The notes: generated by a model from the sequence alone, not told the origin. Positions 8,856 through 18,176 are shown, numbered from the stretch's first letter. The stretch is 64,000 bases of DNA from Chelativorans salis (GCF_025336525.1 NZ_JAOCZP010000002.1:1-64000), one strand, 5' to 3'. A program made the numbers and translations.

Positions 8856-9569
8856 ATGACCAGGATTTACGGGTCTGCTGAGATGCAACGAGCAGAAAAG
8901 CTGTTCGATATTGAAGAGCGGGCCGCCGATTCACCTTTCGTCGACAAGATCTGGCGTGCACGCAGCGTCCCCTCCCCGGCGTTCATCTCGGTGGCTGCAA
9001 GTCACTGGGAGATCGTGATCTGGCGGCAGGCGGGGAACACGCATGTCACGATGCGAGGTCCGGAGACAAGGGCGACGGAAATGCCGATCCCCGCGGACGC
9101 GGAGTTCTTCGGGGTCCAGTTCAAGTTGGCTGCGTTCATGCCCGGTCTGCTTGTTTCGAGACTCGTCGATCGCGACTTGACGTTGCCTTCATCTGCTGGA
9201 GACACCTTCCGCCTCGGCGGCTTGGCCTGGGAGATCCCCGGCTACGAAAACGTCGAGATTTTTCTGGGAAGGCTCGCGCGGGAGGGTTTGCTTGCCTTCG
9301 ATCCCATCGTCGAGGAGATCGTGGAGGACAGGGCGACGGACCTGTCCCAGCGCTCGAAGGAACGCCGGGTTCGAAGGGCAACGGGTCTGACACTTGGCAC
9401 GATCAGGCAAATCGATCGGGCGTACAAAGCCACGGCGTTGCTGGATGCGGGGGTAGCCATTTCGGACGTCGTCATCGAGGCCGGCTACGCCGACCAGGCA
9501 CACCTCACGCGATCCCTGAAACGCTTCATGGGGCAAATGCCGGGCCGGATCTGGCGGAGTGCTCCCTAA
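8856..9569 (+). CDS. AraC-family transcriptional regulator
   Basis: About 237 residues. The N-terminal two thirds is a ligand-sensing region of the AraC type (VIWRQAGNTHVTMRGPETRA, then FFGVQFKLAAFMPGLLVS). The C-terminal region carries the two helix-turn-helix units: RRATGLTLGTIRQIDRAYKA and AISDVVIEAGYADQAHLTRS, with the usual end RFMGQMPGRI. The ATG at 8856 has AGGA eight bases upstream; the frame is open further upstream but those residues look unrelated. The next genes on this strand are a DUF3052 protein and a monooxygenase-fold protein, which may or may not be targets. Confidence 0.88.
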   Translation: MTRIYGSAEMQRAEKLFDIEERAADSPFVDKIWRARSVPSPAFISVAASHWEIVIWRQAGNTHVTMRGPETRATEMPIPADAEFFGVQFKLAAFMPGLLVSRLVDRDLTLPSSAGDTFRLGGLAWEIPGYENVEIFLGRLAREGLLAFDPIVEEIVEDRATDLSQRSKERRVRRATGLTLGTIRQIDRAYKATALLDAGVAISDVVIEAGYADQAHLTRSLKRFMGQMPGRIWRSAP

Positions 9570-9684
9570 GCTGTTGTCGCTTTTGTTCAATACAACAAAC
9601 ATGGCGGCGATTATTTTTCTGGGTCTGATCTACAGCCCCCATTATCTTGAGATCCTGGGAGATCGCGAACGGGAGTGAGTTGGA

Positions 9685-10116
9685 TTGACCAGATCAGTTG
9701 CCAACAAGATGGGCATCAGGGCAGGAACTAGGAGCCTGCTTGTCGATGCGCCGCAAGAAGCGGTTGATGCAATGCAGCTTCCGCAAATCGATCTGAAAAA
9801 GTCGCGGCATGGCACGTTCGGCTACATCCACATGTTCGTGACGAAGCAGGCCGATATGGAACGCCGTTTCCTCGAGTTGGCCCGTCACTTGGATAAAGGC
9901 GGCATGCTTTGGGTGTCGTGGCCGAAGGGCCGGGCCATGGGCGCAGACCTGACGCTACGTGACGTGATCCGCATCGGCTACGAAAACGGCCTGGTTGAGA
10001 GCACCACGGTAGGGATCGACGATACGTGGTCGGCAATCAGGTTCACCCACCCCAAGCCGGGGAAAGATTACCGGAACAGCTATGGCAAGTTACCTCACCG
10101 ATCCGGTGCCGGATAG
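9685..10116 (+). CDS. DUF3052-family protein
   Basis: A 143-residue protein. The start VANKMGIRAGTRSLLVDAP and the segment LDKGGMLWVSWPKGRAMG followed by LTLRDVIRIGYENGLVES are characteristic of DUF3052, a small family of unknown function in bacteria. The TTG at 9685 is used because the family aligns from about three residues before VANKMGI; the next ATG at 9709 would remove that part. A GGGAG lies at 9671-9675, somewhat far from TTG, so the start is not certain. It is followed by another small gene on the same strand. Confidence 0.8.
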   Translation: MTRSVANKMGIRAGTRSLLVDAPQEAVDAMQLPQIDLKKSRHGTFGYIHMFVTKQADMERRFLELARHLDKGGMLWVSWPKGRAMGADLTLRDVIRIGYENGLVESTTVGIDDTWSAIRFTHPKPGKDYRNSYGKLPHRSGAG

Positions 10117-10180
10117 AAATCGGGCAGCGTTCGGTTCTTGGTCCTGCAGGAGTATTCGCTCCACTTCGAGGAGGATGACA

Positions 10181-10564
10181 ATGAACGATGAGTTGAAAAG
10201 GCCGAGGATCGCCCGCATCTGGCGAGGCCGGACGAGGCGGGAGAGGGCCGACGAATATGAAGCGTACAGCTACGAAGCTGGTATCAAGCCTCTCATAGAC
10301 AATGCGATCGGCGTGCAGGTTCTCCGGGAGGATAAAGGAGAGGAAACTGAGTTTGTTGTGATCTCATATTGGGAAAGCATTGAGGCGATGTCCCGTTTCG
10401 CTGGCGACGACCCGACCGGTATCCGCCACTTAGAGCGCGATCCCGAGTTCCTAATCGATCTGCCACAACATGTGCAGACCTTGAGGATCATCGTTTCGCA
10501 TGGCGATACAGGTGGCGGTGATGGCATGCTCGATCGATGCTTCCAATCTGTCACCTCAGGTTGA
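10181..10564 (+). CDS. Antibiotic-biosynthesis-monooxygenase-fold protein
   Basis: About 127 residues forming a dimeric alpha-beta barrel type domain: strand IARIWRGRT, helix ADEYEAYSYEAGIKPL, strand GVQVLREDKGEETEFVVISY and helix SIEAMSRFAGDDPTG. The layout resembles ABM-domain proteins, which act as small oxygenases or stress proteins; catalytic function is unproven. The ATG at 10181 follows GAGGAGGATGACA, a strong ribosome site, whereas the open frame upstream lacks one. Confidence 0.75.
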   Translation: MNDELKRPRIARIWRGRTRRERADEYEAYSYEAGIKPLIDNAIGVQVLREDKGEETEFVVISYWESIEAMSRFAGDDPTGIRHLERDPEFLIDLPQHVQTLRIIVSHGDTGGGDGMLDRCFQSVTSG

Positions 10565-10813
10565 GTTTGGCCGCCTCGTATAGGTGGGTTCGCGTCGGCT
10601 CCCCATCGCGATTCGAAAATGCGACCTTCGAGCGGCCTCAAGCCACTCCGTTCCGGAATCCTCCACGCGGGATCCCTCCTACAGGCGGCCCGCGAGTCGA
10701 CGACACCGCACGGCCATCCGCTGCCTCCAGTATTTTGATCTGAGTTCGGCGGAGATGGTCCGGATGTCAGCCCCGCGTCGAGCCGCCTGCGTCCCAACGA
10801 AAGGAGTTCACGA

Positions 10814-11611
10814 ATGTTGGGCCTCAAGTCGAAGCGCATTCTCGTGACCGGAGCTGGCCAGGGTATAGGATTGGCGGTCGCAGACCGCTTCCTTTCCGAA
10901 GGCAGTTCAGTGGCACTGGTCGATCGCATGCCGTCCGCCGAACTGGAGGCCGTCGCTCGCGAACTCACAACGAAGCACGCCTCTAGCGCTGAGCGGCTCA
11001 TATGGCTGCACGCCGACATGTCGGATGAGGCAGCAATCGAGGATACCATCGCCCGCGTCGCACACCACTTCAGTGGCCTCGACGTGCTCATCAATAACGC
11101 CGCCATCAATCATGCCTGCGCTTCCCACGAATTTCCGTCGGCGGCGCTGGACGCGGTGCTCGGCGTCAACCTCCGAGGCGTCTTCCTGTGCAGTCGTGCC
11201 GCGCTCAAAATCTTCCTCGCGCAGCCAGACGGAGGATTGATCATCAACACCTCGAGCAATCACGAAGAGATGCCAAAGCCAGGATACATCGCCTATGGCA
11301 TCAGCAAGGCTGGCCTCCGGGGGCTTACCCGCACGCTTGCTCTGGAATATGCAGGCCGCAACATCCGGGTGAACGCGGTCGCGCCGGGAGCCGTCGTCAC
11401 ACCGCTCAACGCGGCCTGGGCGGGTGATCCCGTCAAGACTGCCAATATCTCCAAGCATATTCCCCTGATGCGGCCCGCCGTCCCCGAGGAGATTGCTGGC
11501 GCCTTCGCGTTTCTCGCATCCGACGACGCCCGCTACATTACCGGGGCAACGCTCTACGTCGACGGCGGTCTCACGCTCTACCCGGAGCTGCGCGAGGACT
11601 GGTCCATTTGA
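10814..11611 (+). CDS. SDR-family oxidoreductase
   Basis: A 265-residue classical short-chain dehydrogenase. It shows the NAD(P)-binding VTGAGQGIG motif (residues about 11-19), the NNAA motif in LDVLINNAAINH, serines in IINTSSNHE, the catalytic YGISK pair, and the ending YITGATLYVDGG. The likely reaction is NAD(P)-dependent oxidation of a sugar or alcohol, or reduction of a ketone. A ribosome site (AAAGGAG) precedes the ATG. A secreted hydrolase gene follows after 58 bases on the same strand, so the two may be cotranscribed. Confidence 0.93.
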   Translation: MLGLKSKRILVTGAGQGIGLAVADRFLSEGSSVALVDRMPSAELEAVARELTTKHASSAERLIWLHADMSDEAAIEDTIARVAHHFSGLDVLINNAAINHACASHEFPSAALDAVLGVNLRGVFLCSRAALKIFLAQPDGGLIINTSSNHEEMPKPGYIAYGISKAGLRGLTRTLALEYAGRNIRVNAVAPGAVVTPLNAAWAGDPVKTANISKHIPLMRPAVPEEIAGAFAFLASDDARYITGATLYVDGGLTLYPELREDWSI

Positions 11612-11669
11612 GCCGCATGGCGCTGGCCAGCGCATCCCCAATCCCTATGAACATGAGAGGAGAAAACCG

Positions 11670-12536
11670 ATGTTCCGCGCTATCGTCATGGCTACGGCCT
11701 TGCTTATCGGCACCCACGCCTTCGCCCAATCCGAGCCAACGGGTGCTCGCGTCGAGGTCAACGGCATGCAGATGTACTACGAAGTCTCCGGCAAGGGCGA
11801 TCCGCTCATCGTGCTGCACGCCGCCCACACGAACATTCTTTCCATGGGAGAGATCATCCCGAAGCTTGCCGAGATGCACAAGGTTTATGCCTTGGAATTC
11901 CAGGGTCATGGTCGCACGACCGACATCAATCGCCCCATTACCTACCAGAACCTAGCAGATGACGTGGCCGCGTTCATGGACGCCGTAGGCCTCGAGAAGG
12001 CCGACGTGTTCGGCTATTCGATGGGTGGTGTTGCCGGACTGCAACTTGCTATCCGGCACCCCGAGAAGGTGAACAAGCTTGCCGCCGCTTCCATTGCTTA
12101 CGACTCCGAGGCTTGGCAGCCTGTGTTCCAAGATCTCAAGCAGCAGATGACGGTAGAGATGTTCACAGCCATGCCGTTTGCCGACGACTACAGGAAGCTC
12201 GCCCCCAATCCCGATGGCTTCCCCGCATTGGTCGAGAAGTTGATCGCGCTCGAGCATGAGCCGATGGCCTGGGAAGAGGACGTCAAGGCGCTCGAAACTC
12301 CGGTGCTTATCATCACCGGCGATGCCGACATCGCCACGCTGGAGCACTCGGTCTCGCTATTCCGTCACCTTGGCGGCGGCGTCATGGGTGACATGGGGCA
12401 GCCGCTGCCGGCCTCGCGCCTTGCCGTTCTTCCAGCGACTTCGCACACAGCAGTAATATCACAAGTGGATCTCCTGCACGGCGTCATCGAGCCCTTCCTG
12501 AAAGGTGAAACGCCGAAGAGTGCGTTTTTCGAGTGA
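11670..12536 (+). CDS. Exported alpha/beta hydrolase
   Basis: A 288-residue protein with a Sec signal peptide (MFRAIVMATALLIGTHAFA, probable cleavage after AFA), so it is likely periplasmic. The hydrolase core has IVLHAAHTN in the oxyanion region, the nucleophile elbow FGYSMGGVAG, the acid in IITGDADIAT and a histidine in LPATSHTAV. The serine nucleophile separates it from the aspartate-type hydrolase at 2833-3663. Substrate is unknown. The ATG follows GAGGAGAAAACCG; the frame is open upstream, but the signal peptide fixes this start. Confidence 0.9.
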   Translation: MFRAIVMATALLIGTHAFAQSEPTGARVEVNGMQMYYEVSGKGDPLIVLHAAHTNILSMGEIIPKLAEMHKVYALEFQGHGRTTDINRPITYQNLADDVAAFMDAVGLEKADVFGYSMGGVAGLQLAIRHPEKVNKLAAASIAYDSEAWQPVFQDLKQQMTVEMFTAMPFADDYRKLAPNPDGFPALVEKLIALEHEPMAWEEDVKALETPVLIITGDADIATLEHSVSLFRHLGGGVMGDMGQPLPASRLAVLPATSHTAVISQVDLLHGVIEPFLKGETPKSAFFE

Positions 12537-12780
12537 TGCGTCCTTTCGAGGGGGCTTGGAGATGCCGCCGCGGACAGTGCTGGATGGAAATGAGTGCTAC
12601 CGCCGGAAGGCCTTTGGCTGCCATCAGTTGGCAAGACGCGCGCGGTTCTACGCCGCGCATTGGCATTCTGGAGAGTTGGAACAGTGGACGCATGCAAAAA
12701 GCGTCTCCACCAATCTTACGGCGGCCTCTCGCTCAAGGTGTATTCCACAACGCGGGCGTCAACAAATCGAAGGTGCAGTT

Positions 12781-13275
12781 ATGGTCAGCATACTGACGGT
12801 CAATCTGGTGCTCAGCACTTTTCTTTTTTGGCTGATCGCCCGGATCTACCTGATGCCGAGATTATCTCCTATCACAGCAAAGGCGATCGTCGTTCCGATA
12901 CTCCTTTTACACATGTCTCGGCACCTCGGCCTTATGTTTCTTTCGCCCGGCGCCACCTATCCGGGTCTGTCTCAACAGTTCACCTACCCGGCAGCTCTTG
13001 GCGATTTCATCGCTGCCGTTCTGGCCGCAATCTCGTTGCTCCTGATCCTCAAGCGCTTGCCGGGGCAACGCGGCATGGTCTGGATTTTCAGTTTGTGGGG
13101 AGCTGCCGATCTAGCCGTCGCGATCACACTCGCCACTGCTTACAATGCGGAGCCCTTCATGGGCGCAGCCTATTGGATTCCGGCGTTCTGGGTGCCCGCA
13201 TTACTTGTCACCCATTACATCGCTTTCGTCATCCTCGTGAAACATTGGAGGCCCGAGCAAGGCGCTATAGTTTGA
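12781..13275 (+). CDS. Integral membrane protein of unknown function
   Basis: A 164-residue hydrophobic protein with five probable helices: around residues 5-25, 35-50, 68-90, 100-118 and 130-155. It ends with a short basic tail (KHWRPEQ). I do not recognise the family. The ATG at 12781 immediately precedes the first helix; the frame is open for 90 codons upstream, but that part is not hydrophobic and has no clear relation. The ribosome site is weak (GAAGGTGCAGTT). Confidence 0.7.
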   Translation: MVSILTVNLVLSTFLFWLIARIYLMPRLSPITAKAIVVPILLLHMSRHLGLMFLSPGATYPGLSQQFTYPAALGDFIAAVLAAISLLLILKRLPGQRGMVWIFSLWGAADLAVAITLATAYNAEPFMGAAYWIPAFWVPALLVTHYIAFVILVKHWRPEQGAIV

Positions 13276-14267
13276 AGCGAACGCCGGGTGTGGGCGGCTG
13301 AAGGCCACCCATCCTGCCGCAACGCCGACAATCTGCCGAATGCAGCACTTCGCCTAATCGTTGGCAGCGTGGGTTCGGGAACGCTCTGATCTCGCGCCCA
13401 CGGCAAACGACTAAAATGCCTTGTATTGCTGACGTCTCCGGTCGACAAGTGGAATGTCTCAGTAGGGTCGGCTTGAGCCGTTCATTCCGCGCCGGTTCAA
13501 TGACCGGCAACTGGCGCTACTTTGACGCCTGCTCCCTCTCTTGGAATACTCGTCATGTCGAGCCTATAGTCTTTTCATGTCTTCACAACAGCTCGGCGAC
13601 ACTGGCACCGGAGAGGACTGGGCGCGCGCCTTGGAATGAGCAATCTAGAGCAAACTTGGACTATGTTGGCCCATCATGCTTAATCCAAATTGGCAAGCGG
13701 TTATCCAAGATAGGCCATTTCACCCGTCATTCGCATCATCGAAATTCAGTGGCTTAGCTTGCAGGTTCAAATCACCTCGCAACCAATATTAACGCGGGTG
13801 ACCTTCGTGGGGATGACTGTTTTTTTACCTGCCGATCAGGGCCAAGCCGGCTCACGCGCCCGCGCAGGTATTGTCTCGGTTGCAACTTGATCCGGTCATT
13901 TCATCTGCGACGGATGGAACTAGAGAGAGCGCACCACAGCCGGGTTGAGTTCCCCGCTTGTGGGACCAGAGGGGCAGACGCCACCGTCCATGTTCGGCGG
14001 TGTCTGCGTGAGAAGTGTTGTTATCTACATGATAAACGGTAATACCAGCAAAATCCCGGCACGCGGGTGCAGCATTGCTTCGATCGGGCGTAGGATTGAC
14101 CATTGCTGTCGCGGATTTCTGCGCTTTCTTGCCCGTCGCTGAATGCAAAGCCGAGCGCCTCACTTGCCCGGGGGGTGCCGGTCTTACGATAAACGACTTT
14201 GACCTACAGAAATCACGCCGATATTCGTCCATATGCGCTTTCGATTGCAGCGAGTGCCGGGACTCGG
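13276..14267. other. Long gap without a supported gene
   Basis: Nearly 1 kb between the membrane protein and the end of the desaturase gene. It contains copy 2 of a short dispersed repeat (13648-13679) and a hairpin-forming stretch at about 13976-14009 (GCAGACGCCACC facing GGCGGTGTCTGC). No frame shows a protein family I know. Confidence 0.5.
13648..13679 (+). repeat. Dispersed short repeat, copy 2
   Basis: Partner of 875-908, with TGGACTATGTTGGCCCATCA at its core. Same orientation. The translation in one frame again gives ANLDYVGPSC. Confidence 0.6.
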
Positions 14268-15293
14268 CTAAGCAAATTTGCGCGCCTCCGCGAAGGAGAT
14301 CAGGCGGCGGTTCTCCTCGTCCCAAAGTACGAGCCGCACGGCCTTGAGGCTTTGAAGCAGGGTGAGGCGGCCGACACTCCGAAGCTCGGGACGGTCCCGC
14401 AGCGCCTCCGGCAGGCGATAGTACGGAATCCGGCTCGACAGATGATGCACGTGATGCACCCCGATATTGGCGGTGAACCAGCGCAGAACGTCCGGCGGAT
14501 CATAGTGCGAACTGCCGTGCAACGCCGCCTCGTGGAAGCTCCAGCCCTCTTCGTGCTCCCAGAACGTATCCTCGAACTGATGCTGGACATAAAACAGCCA
14601 GACACCGATCGAAGCAGCGAGAAGCGTGATCGGCATCTGCACGAGCAGGAACGGACCTACGCCGACCAGCCAGATGATCGCGGCGACCAGGATCGCGATT
14701 GCCGCGTTCGTCGCCATCGCACTTGCCCAGGGGCCCCAACCGTTGCGCATCAGCCCCATCGGCAACCGGTGGCGCAGGATGAACAGATAGGCCGGCCCCA
14801 GGCCAAACATTACGGTCGGGTGCCGGTACAGGCGGTAAAGGAGCTGGCGCCATGGCGTCCGCGCCCGAAACTCATCAACGGTAAGCGTGTCGATATCGCC
14901 GATGCCGCGACGGTCGAGATTGCCCGAGCTCGCATGGTGGAGTGCGTGGGCTCGCCGCCAATAGTCGTAAGGCGTCAGCGTCACAACGCCGATAGCGCGC
15001 CCGACCCAATCATTCGTGAAACGATGACGGAAGAATGAACCGTGGCCGCAATCATGCTGGATCAGGAAGAGACGAACGAGAAAACCTGCCGCCGGAACGG
15101 CGAAAGCCAAACCGATCCAGTAACCAGCGTCCAATGCAGCCCAGATCAAAACCCACAGCAGCACGAACGGCACGGCCGTGATTACCAGCTCGAACACGCT
15201 GCGCGCGCTGCTCGGCTCCCGGTATGGGGCAAGATCTCGTATCAATGCGCGAGAATCGGGGGTGATGTTGGCGTTCGAATGTCGTTCAGGCAT
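14268..15293 (-). CDS. Membrane fatty acid desaturase
   Basis: A 341-residue membrane desaturase. The three histidine boxes that bind the di-iron centre are present: HDCGH (residues about 85-89), HALHH (about 121-125) and HHVHH (about 280-284). Four hydrophobic stretches separate them. It probably introduces a double bond into membrane fatty acids. The frame stays open to 15602, but the ATG at 15293 has GAGAGG six bases upstream and starts just before the conserved region. It diverges from the Crp/Fnr regulator at 15700. In a region with two cyclopropane-synthase-type genes it points to membrane lipid remodelling. Confidence 0.93.
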   Translation of the reverse strand: MPERHSNANITPDSRALIRDLAPYREPSSARSVFELVITAVPFVLLWVLIWAALDAGYWIGLAFAVPAAGFLVRLFLIQHDCGHGSFFRHRFTNDWVGRAIGVVTLTPYDYWRRAHALHHASSGNLDRRGIGDIDTLTVDEFRARTPWRQLLYRLYRHPTVMFGLGPAYLFILRHRLPMGLMRNGWGPWASAMATNAAIAILVAAIIWLVGVGPFLLVQMPITLLAASIGVWLFYVQHQFEDTFWEHEEGWSFHEAALHGSSHYDPPDVLRWFTANIGVHHVHHLSSRIPYYRLPEALRDRPELRSVGRLTLLQSLKAVRLVLWDEENRRLISFAEARKFA

Positions 15294-15699
15294 GCGCAAC
15301 CTCTCGATCAGGCTCGGCACGCAGATCATGGTTCGGGCCAAAACGGGACCGTATGCCGAGGCCGTGGAGTGTGATGTTGCAACCGTTCCGTCGAAGCGGG
15401 GCTCGACTGGAACATCCTCCAACGTCACCTGAATGCTGGCGGTGAACGCCGGAAGGTCGATGGTAACGAACAGGCGAAATCGCGGCTGCCCGGAATTTCG
15501 AATACTAGACACGATCGCGGGCAGCGTCTGAGCAATTTTGAACATTCTTGCGAACCAGGTGCGGGTTAGGGAATGCGGCGCACGCCCCGTTGTTGTCCGC
15601 ATTCTCCGGGTCCGTCTGCACAGTCCATTATGCTATGCTACCGGCCAGGTCCACCTCTATGTTAGGGCTGTCGAGAGACCTGGTACAGGAAGGGGCGCC

Positions 15700-16371
15700 A
15701 TGACCACGAAACGCCAGCCGACATTCGATCCCAAAACCTTTCTCGCCCGTGTCGGCAAGGGCAGGAGCATCGGCAACTACGACAAAGGCCAGATCGTCTT
15801 CTCGCAGGGCGACCCGGCAGATGCGGTCTTCTATCTCCAGAAAGGCAAGGTAAAGGTCACGGTCGTTTCAGAGCAAGGCAAGGAAGCCGTCGTCGCCATG
15901 TTGGGGAGGAACGAATTCTTCGGCGAGGGATGCCTGGCTGGACAGGTAAAACGCTTTTCGACGGTCGAGGCCATCTCCGATGCCGTCATCTCGCGACTGG
16001 ACAAGACGGCAATCCTCCGCGTGATCCACGAGGAGCCGGCATTTTCCGAACTGTTCATCGCCCATCTTCTGAGCCGGGCCGTTCGCGTCGAAGCGGACCT
16101 CGTCGATCAGTTGTTCAATTCGAGCGAGAAGCGCCTTGCCCGGCTGCTCCTGCTGCTGGCGAATTTCGGCAAGGACGAACAGCCGGAGCCCATGATCGCG
16201 AAGATCAGCCAGGAGACGCTTGCGCAGATGATCGGAACGACGCGGGCGCGCGTGAGCTTCTTCATGAACAAGTTCCGTAAGCTGGGCTTTATCTCCTACA
16301 ATGGTGGGATCGAAGTCCACAGCTCGCTGCTCAACGCCGTCCTGCACGATCAGCCGCACATCGAACCCTGA
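15700..16371 (+). CDS. Crp/Fnr-family transcriptional regulator
   Basis: A 223-residue regulator. Residues about 15-130 form a cyclic-nucleotide-binding-type beta roll (GQIVFSQGDPADAVFYLQKG, NEFFGEGCLAG), followed by a dimerisation helix and a winged helix at about 165-215 (ISQETLAQMIGTTRARVSFF). There are no N-terminal cysteines for an FNR-type iron-sulfur cluster, and the recognition helix (TRARVSFFMNKF) differs from the E-SR pattern of FNR/FixK, so the DNA site is probably different. Ligand unknown. An AGGAAGG site precedes the ATG. It is followed by a sensor kinase and probably regulates neighbouring membrane-stress genes. Confidence 0.9.
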   Translation: MTTKRQPTFDPKTFLARVGKGRSIGNYDKGQIVFSQGDPADAVFYLQKGKVKVTVVSEQGKEAVVAMLGRNEFFGEGCLAGQVKRFSTVEAISDAVISRLDKTAILRVIHEEPAFSELFIAHLLSRAVRVEADLVDQLFNSSEKRLARLLLLLANFGKDEQPEPMIAKISQETLAQMIGTTRARVSFFMNKFRKLGFISYNGGIEVHSSLLNAVLHDQPHIEP

Positions 16372-16551
16372 ACCCCATATCCTCGCGATGTGGTCAATTC
16401 TGCACAGCCATCACCCCGGCATGAGCGTAATATTGCAGCTATGGAGAGTTCCTCCTTCGGAATGTCCGTTTGCGGCCGAGGCCGCCCGGATATTCATCCC
16501 CTGCGCGCCCGATGGGGTACGAATTTGAGCGCCTGTTGCAGGAGAACTGAC

Positions 16552-17652
16552 ATGAAAACGCAATTCCAGCCTGTGCCTCCATTTCGGGCACACAAATTGG
16601 TGGCGCCCGCCAATCGGTATTTCCCGAAGTTGGATGAAGCGCGCGCCCTGGCTGAGGCAATCGTGGAAACGATCCGCGAACCCCTGCTGGTTCTTGACGA
16701 AGAACTGCGCGTCATCACCGCCAATCGCTCCTTCCGCCGCATGTTCAAAGTCGACCGGCGCGAGGTTCAGGGTCGTCCTTTCTACGCGTTGGGCGGTGGC
16801 CGGTGGAACATCCCCGAACTGAGATTCCTGCTGGCGAATGTCCTGCCGATGGACGTTTGCGAGGTCGAGGCAGACGTTCCTGGGAACGGGCGGCGCACGA
16901 TGCAGCTGAATGCGCGCGAGCTGTTCCACGAGTGCAACGACCGCGCGCTGGTGCTTCTGACGATCGAGGACATCAGCGAGCGCCGCGCCGACGAACGGCA
17001 GATAGCGGAACTGCTGCATCAGAAGGAGACCCTTCTTGAGGAGATGCGGCACCGTATCGCCAACAGCCTTCAGATCATCGCGAGCATCCTTCTCATGAAG
17101 GCGCGTGCGGTGCAGTCGGAGGAGGCGCGGTCGCATCTCAAGGATACCCATCAGCGGATCATGTCGGTTGCGGCCGTGCAACAGCAACTCGGCATCGCGC
17201 GGCATGGAGAACAGATCGAACTCGCCCCTTATTTGTCGCGGCTTTGCGAGACGCTGGCTGCCTCGTTGATCGGCGTCAGCCGCCCGCTTTCGATCAGGGC
17301 CCAGGCGGACGAGGCCAAAGTACCGTCCGCGGCGGCAGTCAGCATCGGTCTCATTGTGACGGAGTTGGTGATCAACGCCCTCAAACATGCGTTTGTGGCA
17401 GATGCGGCGGCGGGCCTGATCGTCGTCACTCATGAGGTCGCCGAATCGGGCTGGCGGCTTACGGTTTCCGACGATGGGATCGGGAAATCAGAGGATCACA
17501 TGGACGAGGCAAGTCCCGGACTGGGGACAGGCATTGTCGAGGCGCTCGCCAAACAGCTTGAAGGTCGCGTGAAGATCTCGAAGGGGTCGGGCGGCACGTC
17601 GGTGTCGATCACCCACGGAATGATGAGTTTCCGGCTGCCCCACGCGGCCTAG
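16552..17652 (+). CDS. PAS-containing sensor histidine kinase (HisKA_2/HWE-like)
   Basis: A 366-residue soluble kinase. Residues about 38-140 are a PAS domain (PLLVLDEELRVITANRSFRR). The dimerisation/phosphoacceptor segment EEMRHRIANSLQIIASILLM is of the HisKA_2 type, with histidine as the likely phosphorylation site. The ATPase domain shows IGLIVTELVINALKHAF (N box), SDDGIG and GLGTGIVEALA. No membrane segment is seen, so it senses a cytoplasmic signal. No response regulator is adjacent. The ATG at 16552 follows AGGAGAACTGAC. Such kinases often feed the alphaproteobacterial general stress response; that role here is inference. Confidence 0.92.
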   Translation: MKTQFQPVPPFRAHKLVAPANRYFPKLDEARALAEAIVETIREPLLVLDEELRVITANRSFRRMFKVDRREVQGRPFYALGGGRWNIPELRFLLANVLPMDVCEVEADVPGNGRRTMQLNARELFHECNDRALVLLTIEDISERRADERQIAELLHQKETLLEEMRHRIANSLQIIASILLMKARAVQSEEARSHLKDTHQRIMSVAAVQQQLGIARHGEQIELAPYLSRLCETLAASLIGVSRPLSIRAQADEAKVPSAAAVSIGLIVTELVINALKHAFVADAAAGLIVVTHEVAESGWRLTVSDDGIGKSEDHMDEASPGLGTGIVEALAKQLEGRVKISKGSGGTSVSITHGMMSFRLPHAA

Positions 17653-17735
17653 TACCAGCGTCCACGACCGTACCATCCGCCTCCGCCCAGAAGCAAAACG
17701 ATAAGAACAATAATGAGAAGTGTGGTGAGATCCAT
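17649..17735 (-). CDS. Tiny single-helix membrane peptide
   Basis: A 28-residue peptide that begins with one hydrophobic helix (LLIIVLIVLLL) and ends GGGGWYGRGRWY. The start has a strong ribosome site (AGGAG, six bases before ATG). It overlaps the end of the kinase gene by four bases tail to tail. A glycine-tryptophan-tyrosine-arginine tail behind one helix is typical of small inner-membrane peptides in rhizobia, related in style to DUF3309 proteins. A degraded match to the tail lies at about 20604-20640. Function unknown. Confidence 0.65.
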   Translation of the reverse strand: MDLTTLLIIVLIVLLLGGGGWYGRGRWY

Positions 17736-17902
17736 GTCAGACTCCTGGGAGTGCTCTCCACCGTCTGCGCCACTCTTGACCAGGGCAGCTTATAATCGCG
17801 ATGGCACTCCAACTTTGATCAACGTTCCGTATCGCCGGGTTGTTCCAACAGGACGATCTGGAGGCGGTGTACGCCCGTATCAAAAGTTCTCGGATGATGG
17901 CT

Positions 17903-17939
17903 ACCGCCGTCGTTGCCGTCGGCGAAGCGCGACGGCGGT
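17903..17939. other. Strong hairpin upstream of small membrane protein gene
   Basis: ACCGCCGTCG at 17903-17912 pairs exactly with CGACGGCGGT at 17930-17939, leaving a 17-base loop and followed by TATT. It lies about 35 bases before the start of the gene at 17973. It could act in termination or in translation control; the T-run is too weak to call a terminator. Confidence 0.45.
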
Positions 17940-17972
17940 TATTCGGAACTTTCTCTCCAGCGATGGCGTTAC

Positions 17973-18119
17973 ATGAAGCAGAATCAGCTTTACCTGATTA
18001 TCGGAGCGCTTGCGATCGTCGCCGTCGGCCTCGCGATCTATATTTTTCGAGAAGAGTCCAAACCATCGGGCGTCGAACTCCGCATCGACGAAACCGGTAT
18101 CTCCGTTCAGGAAAACTGA
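17973..18119 (+). CDS. Small single-pass membrane protein
   Basis: A 48-residue protein: a short N terminus (MKQNQLY), one helix (LIIGALAIVAVGLAIYIF), then a charged tail ending RIDETGISVQEN. It resembles small conserved rhizobial membrane proteins of unknown role. The ribosome site is poor, but the clean helix and soluble tail and the position directly before the DUF883 gene support it. The tail would face the periplasm or the cytoplasm depending on orientation, which cannot be decided here. Confidence 0.7.
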   Translation: MKQNQLYLIIGALAIVAVGLAIYIFREESKPSGVELRIDETGISVQEN

Positions 18120-18176
18120 ATGTGGAACTCGGCGAGCTGGACGCTGAACGCGCTCGCATTATCAGGGAGACACCCT

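Noticed and set aside
12540-12780. Coding extension upstream of the membrane protein at 12781
   Set aside because: The frame is open, but the residues are charged and unlike a transporter leader, and overlapping frames on both strands are equally open.
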